Of a stretch of DNA of 64,000 nt, positions 53,779 to 63,762 are shown piece by piece. Below the pieces are notes generated by a model that worked only from the letters and a program-made list of their open reading frames with translations, had not been told where the DNA came from and made no database searches. Position 1 is the first letter of the stretch, and the number at the start of each line of letters is the position of its first letter. A program made the position numbers and the translations under genes. Where the stretch lies: NCBI GenBank assembly GCA_000564995.1, contig JDFH01000020.1, positions 43,820-107,819 on the forward strand, in the 5' to 3' direction. The stretch comes from Atopobium sp. ICM42b (GTDB lineage: Bacteria; Actinomycetota; Coriobacteriia; Coriobacteriales; Atopobiaceae).

Positions 53779-54327
53779 TTACTGGTTGCCTCCGCCGTGC
53801 TCGCCGCACCCGCAGCCACAACCGTGCTCGTGACCACCGTCGGCACCCTTCACGGCGTCGTCACCCGATGCGCCAGCAGGACTGGACCCGCCCAGATCCT
53901 CGGGACCAAATCCCATAGGCAAGATGTCCTGGAGCAGATACTCGCGAGGAGCTGCATCTGCCTTGCCCAACACAATACGGAATGTTGCAGGGTCACACCA
54001 CTCGCGAATCACCTGCCTGCATACGCCGCAAGGAGTGCACCAAGCTGTTGGGGCTTCTCCCTCAGGGCCACCAACAACCGCAATGGCCACAAAATCCCTG
54101 CGACCCTCAAACACCGCGCGGAAAAACGCCGTGCGTTCAGCACAGTTAGAAGGCGTGTACGCAGCGTTTTCTAGGTTGGCGCCACCGTACACGGTACCGT
54201 CGGAGCACAAAAGCGCAGCTCCAACAGCATAGTGAGAGTACGGCACATAGGCGTGATTGCGCGCCTCAATAGCAAGCTGAACAAGCGCCTCGTTAGAAAC
54301 GTTGCAAGATCCCTTAACCTCAGCCAT
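53779..54327 (-). CDS. cdd: Cytidine deaminase with His/Cys-rich tail
   Basis: 182 residues, about 45 more than a typical tetrameric enzyme. Zinc ligands Cys62, Cys100 and Cys103 with catalytic Glu64 (NCAERTAFF; TPCGVC) are intact. It converts cytidine and deoxycytidine to uridine and deoxyuridine. The extra C-terminus (about 148-182) is Gly/Ala/Ser/Asp rich and ends GGHEHGCGCGCGEHGGGNQ, with three His and three Cys that could bind metal. The start overlaps the permease stop (TAATG). Confidence 0.95.
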   Translation of the reverse strand: MAEVKGSCNVSNEALVQLAIEARNHAYVPYSHYAVGAALLCSDGTVYGGANLENAAYTPSNCAERTAFFRAVFEGRRDFVAIAVVGGPEGEAPTAWCTPCGVCRQVIREWCDPATFRIVLGKADAAPREYLLQDILPMGFGPEDLGGSSPAGASGDDAVKGADGGHEHGCGCGCGEHGGGNQ

Positions 54328-55250
54328 TATGCACGACTTCCCTTGATGTATGGCACGCCATCTGCCTTAGGCGCAACGGATTTACCAACAAAGAGGACCA
54401 GCGTAATGATGGTGATGAAGTAAGGAAGCATTGCAATAATCTGGCTTGGAATTGGAGTTGCGCCGCCGCCAAGAAGAATTGCTAGTGCCTGGGTAAAGCC
54501 AAAGAGCAGGCAAGCTGCGTAGGTGTTCAGAGGCTTCCACTTACCAAAGATGACAGCTGCCAGTGCAATAAAGCCCTGACCAGAAATAGCTGTCTGAGTA
54601 AACTGGGAAATAATTGCCAGCGTTACGGATGCGCCGCCAAATCCTGCAAGCACACCAGAAACAATAACGCAGAGGTAGCGAGTCTTACGAACGCTAATGC
54701 CCAGCGTCTCGGATGCGTGTGGATGCTCGCCAACGGAGCGAATACGCAGGCCCCACTTGGTACGGTAAAGCACAAACCAGACGAGAAGGGCGGTCAAAAG
54801 TGCAAGCACCACAGTAATGTCGACGTTCAAGCTGGAATAAGGTGTGTCGTTAAAGGCACCCTCACCAAAGAGCTTTGGCAGCTTATTGACTGCTGGAGAC
54901 ATTGCAGCGCCATCAAACAAGAGACGGCAGGCAAACAGAGCAATGCCAGGTGCCAGCAGGTTAATTGCAACACCAGAAACTGTCTGGTCAGCGTTAAACG
55001 TAATAGATGCCATGGCGTGCAAAAGCGCAATAAGACCGCCTGCAATACCTGCACAAAGGAAGCCAATCCAAGGGTTTCCGGTGAGGTAGCTGCCTGCAAC
55101 GCCTGCAAAGGCGCCAACGCCCATCATGCCCTCAATACCAATGTTGACAACACCGGAGCGCTCGGAGACAACACCGCCCAGGGCACCAAAAATAAGAGGC
55201 GTCGAGTACATGAGGGTAACGGAAACAAGAAGAATCAGGTTAGTGAGCAT
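54327..55250 (-). CDS. Nucleoside ABC transporter permease (NupQ-like)
   Basis: 307 residues from ATG 55250 (AGGAGG upstream). About eight to ten membrane segments; VNIGIEGMMGVGAFAG and the GEHPHASETLGISV loop are typical of the second permease of BMP-dependent nucleoside ABC transporters. It overlaps the other permease gene by 11 bp and cdd by one base. Confidence 0.9.
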   Translation of the reverse strand: MLTNLILLVSVTLMYSTPLIFGALGGVVSERSGVVNIGIEGMMGVGAFAGVAGSYLTGNPWIGFLCAGIAGGLIALLHAMASITFNADQTVSGVAINLLAPGIALFACRLLFDGAAMSPAVNKLPKLFGEGAFNDTPYSSLNVDITVVLALLTALLVWFVLYRTKWGLRIRSVGEHPHASETLGISVRKTRYLCVIVSGVLAGFGGASVTLAIISQFTQTAISGQGFIALAAVIFGKWKPLNTYAACLLFGFTQALAILLGGGATPIPSQIIAMLPYFITIITLVLFVGKSVAPKADGVPYIKGSRA

Positions 55251-56442
55251 TGTTTGCCTCCTCCTGAGAAGGGTCGGACGCATCACTCACTTGAGCAGCA
55301 AGCTTTGCCTCTTCTTTCTTAGCCTTCTGGGCACGCTTGTGATCAAGACGGTCGGCAAGCATTGGAATAACGCCACCCAGAGCCATAAAGAACACGATGG
55401 TACCAATAACAATGTTGATAATCTCGGAAGGTGCACCAACCGTCTGCTGAACCGTCTGTCCACCATAAAGAAGGCCAGCAAACAGGAAGGACGCAGGAAT
55501 ACATGCCACAGGGTTGCAGTTGGCGATAAACGCAACGGACAGACCGTTAAAGCCGTTGTTCTCAAATGCTGCCAGTGTTGCAATACTGTGAGGAGCAATA
55601 CCGGTGATGGTCAGAGCACCTGCAAGTCCGCAGAGTGCACCAGAAATAGCCATGCAGAGCGTAATGTTTTTCTTAACGTTGATGCCGGTAAACTGTGCAG
55701 CGTCGCGGTTAAAACCAACAGCACGCATCTCATAACCAACCTTGGTGCGCATAAGCAGCCAGCCAATAAAGATAGCTGCGATAATAGCAACAAAAATACC
55801 AATGTTTACATCGGTACGCATAATAGCGTCGCCAATAACAGGAATATTGCGAATTGCCTCAGCACCGTCCTCGGAATTCTTCATGCCATAGAACAGTGTG
55901 GTGTAGCCAGACTCGTTAATAGAGTACGAAGAAGTTGAGTTTGGCTGGTGGAACTGTGGAAGAGAAACCACAAAGTTGCAGAGGTAGAGGCTGATCCAGT
56001 TAAACATAATGCTGGTAATAACCTCGTTGATGCCAAACTGAGCCTTAAGCCATCCAATAATGGCACCAATACCTGCGCCGCCTGCGGTACCAACCAAAAC
56101 AACTACAGGAATCTGCAGCACAGGAGGAAGATCAAGACTGTAGCCAACAATAACGGCGAGGATAGTACCTACAATGTACTGACCCTCAGCGCCAATGTTA
56201 AAGAGGCCAACGCGGAATGCAAAAGCAACAGCAATACCCGTAAAGAGCAAAGGTGTTGCCTTAATAATGACGTTAGAAATATATTTTGGCTTACCTACCA
56301 TGCCGCCAATAAGAGCCTCAAACGAGCTGATAGGGTCATAACCTGCAACAACCAAAATAATAGAAGCAACCAACAGGCCAACAAAAATAGCAACAATTGC
56401 TGACGTAATGGGCTTTCTCATTATCTTTGTAAGTGTACTCAC
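55240..56442 (-). CDS. Nucleoside ABC transporter permease (NupP-like)
   Basis: 400 residues; start GTG 56442, overlapping the ATPase stop as GTGA. FNIGAEGQYIVGTILAV and the AVGFNRDAAQFTGI loop mark the first permease of the BMP-type nucleoside transporter. A cytoplasmic Lys/Glu/Ala-rich tail ends the protein. Forms the membrane channel with NupQ-like permease. Confidence 0.9.
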   Translation of the reverse strand: MSTLTKIMRKPITSAIVAIFVGLLVASIILVVAGYDPISSFEALIGGMVGKPKYISNVIIKATPLLFTGIAVAFAFRVGLFNIGAEGQYIVGTILAVIVGYSLDLPPVLQIPVVVLVGTAGGAGIGAIIGWLKAQFGINEVITSIMFNWISLYLCNFVVSLPQFHQPNSTSSYSINESGYTTLFYGMKNSEDGAEAIRNIPVIGDAIMRTDVNIGIFVAIIAAIFIGWLLMRTKVGYEMRAVGFNRDAAQFTGINVKKNITLCMAISGALCGLAGALTITGIAPHSIATLAAFENNGFNGLSVAFIANCNPVACIPASFLFAGLLYGGQTVQQTVGAPSEIINIVIGTIVFFMALGGVIPMLADRLDHKRAQKAKKEEAKLAAQVSDASDPSQEEANNAH

Positions 56443-57968
56443 TCGGCGTCACCTCCTGCCATCAGCAGGCCAGCCTGCTCTTCAGTGATAGTACCTTGGT
56501 CAAACTCGCCAACATTCTTGCCGGCGTAAATAATTGCCATCTTATCGGCAACGTCCATAATCTCGTCCAGCTCAAAGGAAATCAGCAAAATTGCTGCTCC
56601 ACGGTCCCTCTCGCGAATAAGCGCTTTATGGACAAACTCAATAGCACCAACGTCAAGACCGCGCGTTGGCTGAATGGCAATGAGGACGTCTGGGTTGGAA
56701 GAAACCTCACGAGCAATAATAACCTTCTGCTGGTTACCACCGGAAAGTCCCGCAGCCTGATGATCTGCGCACTCTGCCGGACGAATATCAAACTCGTCAA
56801 TAAGCTTCTGAGAGAATTCTTTGATCTTTGCCAGGTCAAGTGCAATACCCTTGCCAAAGGTCTCCTCGTTGTGGCGCTCAAGTACCATGTTCTCGGCAAC
56901 CGTAAAGGGCAGAACCAGACCCCAACGATGACGGTCTGAAGGAATAGTTGCAACTGCGTGATCAATAACCGTCTTAGGGGTTGTGCCCTGAATCTCTTCA
57001 CCTTTAACGGTAATGGTACCCGACTCAGGTTTGACCAGTGCGTTTATGGCATCGGCAAGTTCTTTCTGGCCGTTGCCGTCAATGCCTGCAAGACCAACAA
57101 TCTCGCCGGCACGAATATCCAAATTAAAGCCGTTTACCTGCTCAATGCCGCGCTCGTCCTTGACGTGGAGGTCCTTAATAGAGAGAACAACCTCGCCAGG
57201 AGTTGCTGGCTTCTTTTCTACATGCAGGTTAACGTTTCTACCCACCATAAGTGTTGCAAGCTCGGTCTCGGATGTCTTGGAGACATCAACGGTGCTCATG
57301 TACTTGCCGCGACGAATAATGGTGCACTCGTCAGCAGAAGACATAATCTCTTTAAGCTTGTGAGTAATAACAATGATGGTTTTACCTTTGCTTACCAGGT
57401 CATGCATGATCTGAATAAGCTTCTCAATCTCCTGCGGTGTAAGAACTGCCGTAGGCTCATCAAGAATCAGCGTATCAGCACCGCGATACAGGGCCTTCAA
57501 AATCTCAACACGCTGCTGCATACCAACAGAAATGTCTTCAATCTTGGCGTCAGGGTCTACGTCAAAGCCGTATTCCTCAACAATCTCCAGGACCTTCTCA
57601 CGAGCTCGCTTTGGATCAAGGACGCCACCAGCCTTAGTGACCTCGTTGCCCAAAACAATATTTTCTGTAACAGTAAAGTTCTCGACCAGCATAAAGTGCT
57701 GGTGAACCATACCAATACCGTGAGCGATAGCATCGGTTGGGCCAGAAATGGATACACGCTCTCCGTTGAGGTAAACCTCGCCCTCATCAGCAGAATACAG
57801 GCCATACAGTACGTTCATGAGCGTACTTTTACCTGCGCCGTTCTCTCCTAAAATGGCGTGGACAGTTTGCTTGCGCACGTTAAGGTCTACGGCGTCAAGA
57901 GCTTTAAACGATCCAAAAACTTTGGTAATGCCATGCATCTGAACAGCGTAATCCGAACTGACTTCCAC
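56439..57968 (-). CDS. Nucleoside ABC transporter ATPase (NupO-like)
   Basis: 509 residues from GTG 57968 (GGAGG upstream). Two fused ATPase domains: first Walker A GENGAGKST, signature ISVGMQQRVEI and Walker B DTLILDEPTA; second has GIDGNGQKEL, signature LSGGNQQKVII, DVLIAIQPTRGLD. In the second domain Walker A and B are degenerate, usual for this sugar/nucleoside importer subgroup. It powers uptake with the lipoprotein and two permeases. Confidence 0.93.
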   Translation of the reverse strand: MEVSSDYAVQMHGITKVFGSFKALDAVDLNVRKQTVHAILGENGAGKSTLMNVLYGLYSADEGEVYLNGERVSISGPTDAIAHGIGMVHQHFMLVENFTVTENIVLGNEVTKAGGVLDPKRAREKVLEIVEEYGFDVDPDAKIEDISVGMQQRVEILKALYRGADTLILDEPTAVLTPQEIEKLIQIMHDLVSKGKTIIVITHKLKEIMSSADECTIIRRGKYMSTVDVSKTSETELATLMVGRNVNLHVEKKPATPGEVVLSIKDLHVKDERGIEQVNGFNLDIRAGEIVGLAGIDGNGQKELADAINALVKPESGTITVKGEEIQGTTPKTVIDHAVATIPSDRHRWGLVLPFTVAENMVLERHNEETFGKGIALDLAKIKEFSQKLIDEFDIRPAECADHQAAGLSGGNQQKVIIAREVSSNPDVLIAIQPTRGLDVGAIEFVHKALIRERDRGAAILLISFELDEIMDVADKMAIIYAGKNVGEFDQGTITEEQAGLLMAGGDAE

Positions 57969-57996
57969 GAGCCACCTCCTTTACACACTTGCGAGA

Positions 57997-58026
57997 GGTG
58001 AGGAGTGCCAAAGAGCACCCCTCACC
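57997..58026 (-). terminator. Hairpin between lipoprotein and ATPase genes
   Basis: GGTGAGGAGTGC pairs with GCACCCCTCACC with one mismatch and a 6-nt loop. No long U-tract. Such hairpins after a solute-binding-protein gene usually protect its mRNA or cut downstream transcription. Confidence 0.6.
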
Positions 58027-58116
58027 AGCAAATCCAAACTCATCAGCCTTTTGGGCCTGTCAGACGGCAAAACCATCTGGCGAGAAACCCCAGGGCTCAA
58101 AAAACTAAGTCAGAGC

Positions 58117-59190
58117 TTAGCTCAAAGACTTAACGTATTTGTCCAACTCATCCTTGTTTGTAGGAGGAACAACAGAGCCAGCCTTAATCTTGTCAAGAAG
58201 ATCAGTAGCAGCCTTGTAGGTGTCCTCGCCCATGAGGTGGTGCTCCTCAGAAATTCCGACAGCGTCCTCGGAAGCGCCCAGGGAAATGGTGGTGCCACCC
58301 TTCTGGCCGTCCTTCAGGATCTTCTCGGAAATCTCAACAATAGCAACGTTAACGCGCTTAAGAGCGGAGGTCAGAACGTTCTCTGGAGCAAGATATGCCT
58401 GGTCACGGTCAACGCCGATAGCAAGCTTGTTTGCGTCCTTAGCTGCCTCAATAACGCCAGTTCCTACACCACCAGCAGCGTGGAAGACAATGTCGCAACC
58501 ATCGGAGTACATGGAGTTAGCAATAGCCTTGCCCTTTGCTGCGTCAGAGAAGGACTCTGCATACTGTGCAGAAATCTCAACGTTGGTGCCCTTCTCCTTG
58601 TTTGCATAAGCAACACCGCCGCGGTAACCATACTCAAACTGGTCGATAAGTGCGGAAGAAATGCCGCCAACAAAGCCAACCTTGCCAGTCTTTGTGGTGC
58701 GAGCAGCAATGTAGCCAACAACAAAGGAAGGCTCCTGAGCGCGGAACATAACGCCCGTGAAGTTAGAAACCTGAGAATCGTTGCCGTTGTCGATGATAGC
58801 AAACTGGGTGTTTGGATTGTCCTTAGCAGCCTTAAGAGTTGCGTCTGCCATAGCAAAGCCAACGCCCCAAACAAGGTCGGACTCAGCGTCAACAGCCTTA
58901 TCAAGGTTGGTTGCGTAATCGGAATCCTGCTTGGACTCAAGGTAGCTGACATCCCAGCCGTTCTTGTCCTTGAGCTCGGTCATGCCCTCCCAAGCGGACT
59001 GGTTAAAGGACTGGTCATTGACACCGCCGGTATCGGTAACCATGGTGAGCTTCTTTTTCTTCTCACCTGATGCCTTCTGGCCACCATCGTCCTTCTTCTG
59101 GTTGCAGCCTGCAAGACCTGCAAGTGCTGCAAATGCGCCAACGCCGGTTGCGCCGGTCACAAAACTACGACGAGAAACGTTCTTGTTCAT
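58117..59190 (-). CDS. BMP-family nucleoside-binding lipoprotein
   Basis: 357 residues. The signal region has SRRSFVTGA at 6-14, a twin-arginine motif, then a hydrophobic stretch and lipobox LAGC with Cys29 as the lipidation site. A Lys-rich linker leads to the binding domain (VTDTGGVNDQSFNQSAWEG; HAAGGVGTGV), which matches the BmpA/PnrA family of purine-nucleoside receptors. ATG 59190 follows GGAG. It delivers nucleosides to the downstream ABC transporter. Confidence 0.92.
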   Translation of the reverse strand: MNKNVSRRSFVTGATGVGAFAALAGLAGCNQKKDDGGQKASGEKKKKLTMVTDTGGVNDQSFNQSAWEGMTELKDKNGWDVSYLESKQDSDYATNLDKAVDAESDLVWGVGFAMADATLKAAKDNPNTQFAIIDNGNDSQVSNFTGVMFRAQEPSFVVGYIAARTTKTGKVGFVGGISSALIDQFEYGYRGGVAYANKEKGTNVEISAQYAESFSDAAKGKAIANSMYSDGCDIVFHAAGGVGTGVIEAAKDANKLAIGVDRDQAYLAPENVLTSALKRVNVAIVEISEKILKDGQKGGTTISLGASEDAVGISEEHHLMGEDTYKAATDLLDKIKAGSVVPPTNKDELDKYVKSLS

Positions 59191-59353
59191 TCCGTGCTCT
59201 CCTTACCTCATGTGGCGGGAACGTCCAGCTTGTACGCTGGATCTTTATGAGAAGTTGACCAAACTCCCCTAACTTAAGCGGAAAATCCGCATGGTTCCAA
59301 AACAAACAGCAATGGCAAACTGCCTATCTGCGATGCTTTACGCAACAAATGCC

Positions 59354-60064
59354 TTAAGCAACAACAGAAAGAGCAACCTCCATCATCTGCGTAAAACTAG
59401 TCTGACGCTCTTCAGCAGTAAGTGCTTCTCCTGTAAGAGGCAAATCAGAGATAGTTAGCAGCGTAAGCGCATGCTTATGGGCGTACATGGCGTTGAGATA
59501 CAGGGCTGCCGACTCCATCTCAACGGCAAGAACATCCATGCTTGCCCATTTTGGAAGCGAGTTGTTTACGGTATAGAACACGTCGCTTGCCAGGATATTA
59601 CCAACGCGAACGGGATAACCCAGTTTCTCTGCACCAGCAATAGCCTTGCTCAACAGGCCAAAGTCTGCGGTAGGTGCAATGGTTCCAGGCATTCCGTACT
59701 GTGATGGATAATTAGAATCAGTGCTGGAAGACATGCCAATAACAATGTCTCTAAGCTTTACCTCAGGAGCAAGGCCGCCAGCGCTACCAATGCGGAGGAT
59801 GTTATCAACTCCGTAGAAATTAAAGAGCTCGTAAGAATAAATACCAATGGAAGGCATACCCATACCAGAACCCATAACGGAGACTGGCTGTCCCTTGTAG
59901 GTGCCGGTGTAGCCAAACATATTGCGAACGGTGTTGAACTGCTCAACGTTCTCCAGGTACGTGTCTGCAAGAAGCTTAGCGCGCAGAGGATCGCCTGGCA
60001 TGAGGACGGTCTTAGCAATCTGGCCCTCAACAGCAGCGTTATGGGGAGTTGGGGTAGTAGCCAT
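59354..60064 (-). CDS. deoD: Purine-nucleoside phosphorylase
   Basis: 236 residues, typical of the hexameric DeoD type. [21 protein letters not shown], and [10 protein letters not shown] with the catalytic region ISDLPLTGE near the end. It phosphorolyses purine (deoxy)nucleosides to base and (deoxy)ribose-1-phosphate. Start overlaps the deoB stop (TAATG). The 163-bp gap to the lipoprotein gene holds only a small hairpin, GCGGA-AAA-TCCGC. Confidence 0.95.
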   Translation of the reverse strand: MATTPTPHNAAVEGQIAKTVLMPGDPLRAKLLADTYLENVEQFNTVRNMFGYTGTYKGQPVSVMGSGMGMPSIGIYSYELFNFYGVDNILRIGSAGGLAPEVKLRDIVIGMSSSTDSNYPSQYGMPGTIAPTADFGLLSKAIAGAEKLGYPVRVGNILASDVFYTVNNSLPKWASMDVLAVEMESAALYLNAMYAHKHALTLLTISDLPLTGEALTAEERQTSFTQMMEVALSVVA

Positions 60065-61254
60065 TAGTTCTCCTTAAGAATCTCTGACAGGTGAGAAGTT
60101 CCAACACCAAGTTGCTCAACACCAAAATAATCAAGGATTGTCTCGGCCATATCGGCAAATGTGGTGGTTGTACCAAGGTTAGTGTTTGGCTTGACCTTTG
60201 GACCCGTGATAAGCAGTGGCACGTACTCACGAGAGTGATCAGTAGATGGTGTTACCGGGTCACAGCCATGATCTGCGGTAATAATGAACAGGTCGTCCTC
60301 ACGAAGACCCTCAATAATTTGAGGAATGCGCTCATCAAAATAAGAAAGAGCGTTGGAGTATCCCACAGGATCGTTACGGTGACCGTAAATCATGTCAGTA
60401 TCAACGAGGTTGGTGAAGCACAGACCGTTGAAGTCTTTGCTGGTAGCCTCAATAGTCTTCTGAATTCCGTCTGCATTGCAGGTAGTAAACTCAAACTCAG
60501 TCATGCCACGGTGAGCAAAGATGTCATAAATCTTGCCAATAGAAAGAACGTCAAAGCCGTTCTCTTTAAGGCGGTCAAGCATAGTTGGGCCCGTTGGCTC
60601 AAGCGAGAAGTCATGACGGCGAGAAGTGCGCTGGTATGGCCACTCCCCCTCAAAAGGACGAGCAATAACGCGAGCAACACCGTGCTCACCCTGCAGAATC
60701 TCGCGCGCAATGCGGCAATACTCATAGAGTTTCTCGGGACTTACCACGTCCTCGTGTGCAGCAATCTGGAAAACAGAATCTGCTGAAGTGTAGACAATCA
60801 GAGCACCGGTCTCTACGTGCTCTTTACCAAAGTCTCTAATAACATCAGTTCCGGAGTAAGGTTTGTTGCAGAGAACCTTACGGCCCGTCTTCTGCTCAAA
60901 CTCCTCAATAACCTCCTGTGGAAAACCATCAGGATAGGTTGGGAACTTCTTTGGAGAAATGACGCCTGCCATCTCCCAGTGACCAACCGTAGTGTCTTTA
61001 CCAGCGGATTTCTCCTGCATGCGAGCATATGCGCCCTCAGGAGACTCAATTGGTTTCAGATCAACGTCATAAACGGTATCAAGTGCTCCATCAATATTAA
61101 GAAGGCCCAACTTTGTCATATTTGGAATATTGAGAACACCACTTGTTGCGCATGCACAAAGGGTATTACTACCCTCATCTCCGTATGCCGCCGCATCAGG
61201 CTCTTCGCCGATGCCAAAACTATCAAGAACAACTACAAAAACACGTTTAGGCAT
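60064..61254 (-). CDS. deoB: Phosphopentomutase
   Basis: 396 residues from ATG 61254 (AGGAGG upstream; the earlier in-frame ATG 61305 has no site). [17 protein letters not shown] carries the metal-binding Asp; [13 protein letters not shown] holds the phospho-threonine; [21 protein letters not shown], split here as [11 protein letters not shown] and TPSTDHSRE, provides further metal ligands of the alkaline-phosphatase superfamily. It interconverts (deoxy)ribose-1- and 5-phosphate. First gene of the nucleoside operon, divergent from psuK. Confidence 0.95.
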   Translation of the reverse strand: MPKRVFVVVLDSFGIGEEPDAAAYGDEGSNTLCACATSGVLNIPNMTKLGLLNIDGALDTVYDVDLKPIESPEGAYARMQEKSAGKDTTVGHWEMAGVISPKKFPTYPDGFPQEVIEEFEQKTGRKVLCNKPYSGTDVIRDFGKEHVETGALIVYTSADSVFQIAAHEDVVSPEKLYEYCRIAREILQGEHGVARVIARPFEGEWPYQRTSRRHDFSLEPTGPTMLDRLKENGFDVLSIGKIYDIFAHRGMTEFEFTTCNADGIQKTIEATSKDFNGLCFTNLVDTDMIYGHRNDPVGYSNALSYFDERIPQIIEGLREDDLFIITADHGCDPVTPSTDHSREYVPLLITGPKVKPNTNLGTTTTFADMAETILDYFGVEQLGVGTSHLSEILKEN

Positions 61255-61567
61255 ACTACCTCCTAAAACGCCCGAAACAAGCATTTGCGCACGATACATA
61301 CGCAAGCTAACTTATGTGGACGAGTCATTACTATTCATTAAATATATTATTACAGTTGCATAACGCTGACGCCCAATTTAGAGAGATTTTCACGATACAA
61401 CCGTTTGCAGATACTAAAATTCTGTAAACGGTACGCAGCAAATGCTTAGAAAAATCAAGCAGGTAAAACCAACATGGCGAGGAAATCTTTGAGTTCACCA
61501 GGGAAAAATTTAATGAATTCATTCTTTACAGACTCTAGCTGCTGTCTTATCGTTGTCCAAAGCAAGG
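61255..61567. other. Promoter region between deoB and psuK
   Basis: AT-rich intergenic DNA expected to carry the promoter of the nine-kilobase nucleoside operon. TTAATG / ATATATT-type boxes are present around 61335-61355 on the minus strand but no clear operator was recognised. Confidence 0.4.
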
Positions 61568-61630
61568 TTTAAGCACTAGCTTAAATAAGATAAGCACCTG
61601 TTTAGAAGTTTTATATAAGCACCTGTTTAG
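61568..61630 (+). promoter_or_regulatory. Candidate PsuK/regulator operators upstream of psuK
   Basis: A perfect inverted repeat, TTTAAGC-ACTA-GCTTAAA, at 61568-61585 is followed by two 16-bp direct repeats ATAAGCACCTGTTTAG at 61590-61605 and 61615-61630, 25 bp apart. The last one ends 31 bp before the psuK start, a position suited to repression. Confidence 0.5.
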
Positions 61631-61661
61631 TCGGATTCTATTTTTGCTGCTAGGAGGCCTG

Positions 61662-62744
61662 ATGCTCACCAATCGAGAACAGATGATTTTCAACTGGATT
61701 AAAGAGCAGCCTTCCATTACTCAGAAGGAAATTGCAGAGCGCGCAGGTATCTCGCGTTCTTCTGTTTCGGTTCACATCTCCAACCTTACTGCAAAGGGCG
61801 CAATTCTGGGCCGCCGCTACATTCTGAGCGAACGCCCCTACTTTATTGTGATCGGTGCCGCCAACATGGATATTGCTGGCCGCCCAGACGCTTCCCTTGT
61901 GGCTGGAGATTCAAACCCTGGCAAGGTCACCATGTCCTTTGGTGGCGTTGGCAGAAATGTTGCCCACAACCTGGCTCTTCTCGAGAGTGACGTTCGTCTG
62001 CTCACCGCTTTTGGCGAGGACTATCGTGCGCGCGAGCTCAAAGAGGGTTGCCTGGACTGCGGCATTGACATCGACGCTTCAATTACCGTGCCGGGCGCTT
62101 CCACTTCCACCTACCTCTTCATCATGGATGAGCACGGTGAGATGCAGGAAGCCATCAATGACATGCAGATTTACGAGTATGTCACCCCTGAGCGTATTGA
62201 GGAGCGCCTGGACGTTATCCAGCACGCTGCGGCCTGTGTAATTGACACCAATTTACCTCAGCAAACAATTGAGTTTATTGCCAAAAATGTGACTTGCCCT
62301 ATCTTCTGCGATCCCGTTTCTTCCATCAAGGCGCAGAAGCTCAAGAAGGTCCTGGGCAAAATTCACACGCTCAAGCCAAATCGCCTTGAGGCCGAGATGC
62401 TCTCGGGCATCAAGATCACTGACGATACCTCCCTTGAAGCCGCGGCTCACGAGCTACTTGCAACAGGCCTCAAGCGCGTGTTTATCTCCCTTAGCGAGAA
62501 GGGCCTTCTCTGTGCTGATCACGAGAAGACCGTCCGCTTGCCACTGCTTCCTGCAAAGCTGGTCAACATGACCGGTGCGGGCGATGCCATGATGGCAGGA
62601 ATTACCTGGGCGTATACTCAGGGCATGACGCTTGAGCAGACCGGCCTGATAGGCATGGCTGCTTCCAGCATGGCCATTGAGGGTGAGGACACCATCAACG
62701 GTGAACTCAACGTTGAAGAGGTCATCAAGCGCGCAGGTATTTAG
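61662..62744 (+). CDS. psuK: Pseudouridine kinase with N-terminal winged helix
   Basis: 360 residues from ATG 61662 (AGGAGG six bases upstream). Residues about 5-60 form a helix-turn-helix (SITQKEIAERAGISRSSVSV). A PfkB-family kinase follows: VIGAANMDIAG, SFGGVGRNVAHNLA (substrate glycines), and NMTGAGDAMMAG near 305 with the catalytic Asp. The next gene is psuG, which fixes the substrate as pseudouridine. The DNA-binding domain suggests the kinase also regulates its operon. Confidence 0.88.
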   Translation: MLTNREQMIFNWIKEQPSITQKEIAERAGISRSSVSVHISNLTAKGAILGRRYILSERPYFIVIGAANMDIAGRPDASLVAGDSNPGKVTMSFGGVGRNVAHNLALLESDVRLLTAFGEDYRARELKEGCLDCGIDIDASITVPGASTSTYLFIMDEHGEMQEAINDMQIYEYVTPERIEERLDVIQHAAACVIDTNLPQQTIEFIAKNVTCPIFCDPVSSIKAQKLKKVLGKIHTLKPNRLEAEMLSGIKITDDTSLEAAAHELLATGLKRVFISLSEKGLLCADHEKTVRLPLLPAKLVNMTGAGDAMMAGITWAYTQGMTLEQTGLIGMAASSMAIEGEDTINGELNVEEVIKRAGI

Positions 62745-62747
62745 CGC

Positions 62748-62797
62748 GTCTGCACGGCACTGCACGTCTGCACGGCACAGTACGTCTGCACGACACT
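62748..62797. repeat. 18-bp tandem repeat between psuK and psuG
   Basis: Units of CGTCTGCACGGCAC(T/A)G(C/T)A, about two and a half copies at 18-bp spacing, directly after the psuK stop. Confidence 0.75.
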
Positions 62798-62835
62798 ACT
62801 TTCGGTTCCATTAGTCGTTTACGATTGGAGTATAT

Positions 62836-63762
62836 ATGTCTAACCTGAAGGATTTTCTCGTTGTATCTGACGAGGTCAAAGAGGCTCTTGAGCAGAACAA
62901 GCCTGTTGTAGCTCTGGAGTCCACCATCATTTCTCACGGTATGCCTTACCCACAGAACGTCGAGACCGCTCTGAAGGTTGAGCAGATCATCCGCGACAAC
63001 GGTGCAATTCCTGCAACTATTGCAATTATTAACGGCCAGATGCGTGCCGGCCTTTCCGCTGACGAGATTGATTACCTGGGCAAGAAGGGCCGCGAGGTTG
63101 CTAAGGTTAGCCGCCGCGACCTCCCTGTTATCATTGCTGAGAAGAAGGACGGCGCAACTACCGTCACTACTACCATGATGATTGCTCACATGGCAGGCAT
63201 TGACGTCTTTGCAACCGGTGGCATCGGTGGCGTTCACCGTGGCGCTGAGACCACCATGGACATCTCCGCTGACCTTGAGGAGCTTGCACAGACTCCTGTT
63301 ATGGTCATTTGCGCTGGTGCAAAGTCCATTCTTGACCTTGGCCTTACCCTTGAGTACCTGGAGACTAAGGGCGTTCCTGTACTTGGTTACCAGACCGAGG
63401 AGCTTCCTGCGTTCTACACTCGTAAGAGTGGCTTTAGCGTTGACTACCGCGTTGACTCCCCTGCTGAGCTGGCAGAGATCTTCACTACCCAGCAGCAGAT
63501 TGGTATGAACAGCGGTCTTCTGGTTACCAACCCAATTCCTGAGCAGTACGCAATGGATAAGGACACCATCGACGCAGCTATCGAGAAGGCCCTTGCAGAG
63601 GCAGAGGCAAACGGCATCCACGGCAAGGAGTCCACACCATTCCTGCTGGCAAAGGTTGCTGAGATTACTGGCAACAACTCCCTTGAGTCCAACATCCAGC
63701 TGGTCTTCAACAACGTTGCTCTTGGTGCAAAGGTTGCTGCAGAGGTTTGCAACCGCAAGTAA
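62836..63762 (+). CDS. psuG: Pseudouridine-5'-phosphate glycosidase
   Basis: 308 residues, usual length. PVVALESTIISHGMPYPQN near the N-terminus carries the catalytic Glu, TTTMMIAHMAGIDVFATGGI and the GGVHRGAE loop follow, and VICAGAKSILDL carries the Lys that forms the covalent intermediate. It splits pseudouridine-5'-phosphate into uracil and ribose-5-phosphate. GGAG lies eight bases before the start. Second gene of the psuK-psuG operon. Confidence 0.95.
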   Translation: MSNLKDFLVVSDEVKEALEQNKPVVALESTIISHGMPYPQNVETALKVEQIIRDNGAIPATIAIINGQMRAGLSADEIDYLGKKGREVAKVSRRDLPVIIAEKKDGATTVTTTMMIAHMAGIDVFATGGIGGVHRGAETTMDISADLEELAQTPVMVICAGAKSILDLGLTLEYLETKGVPVLGYQTEELPAFYTRKSGFSVDYRVDSPAELAEIFTTQQQIGMNSGLLVTNPIPEQYAMDKDTIDAAIEKALAEAEANGIHGKESTPFLLAKVAEITGNNSLESNIQLVFNNVALGAKVAAEVCNRK

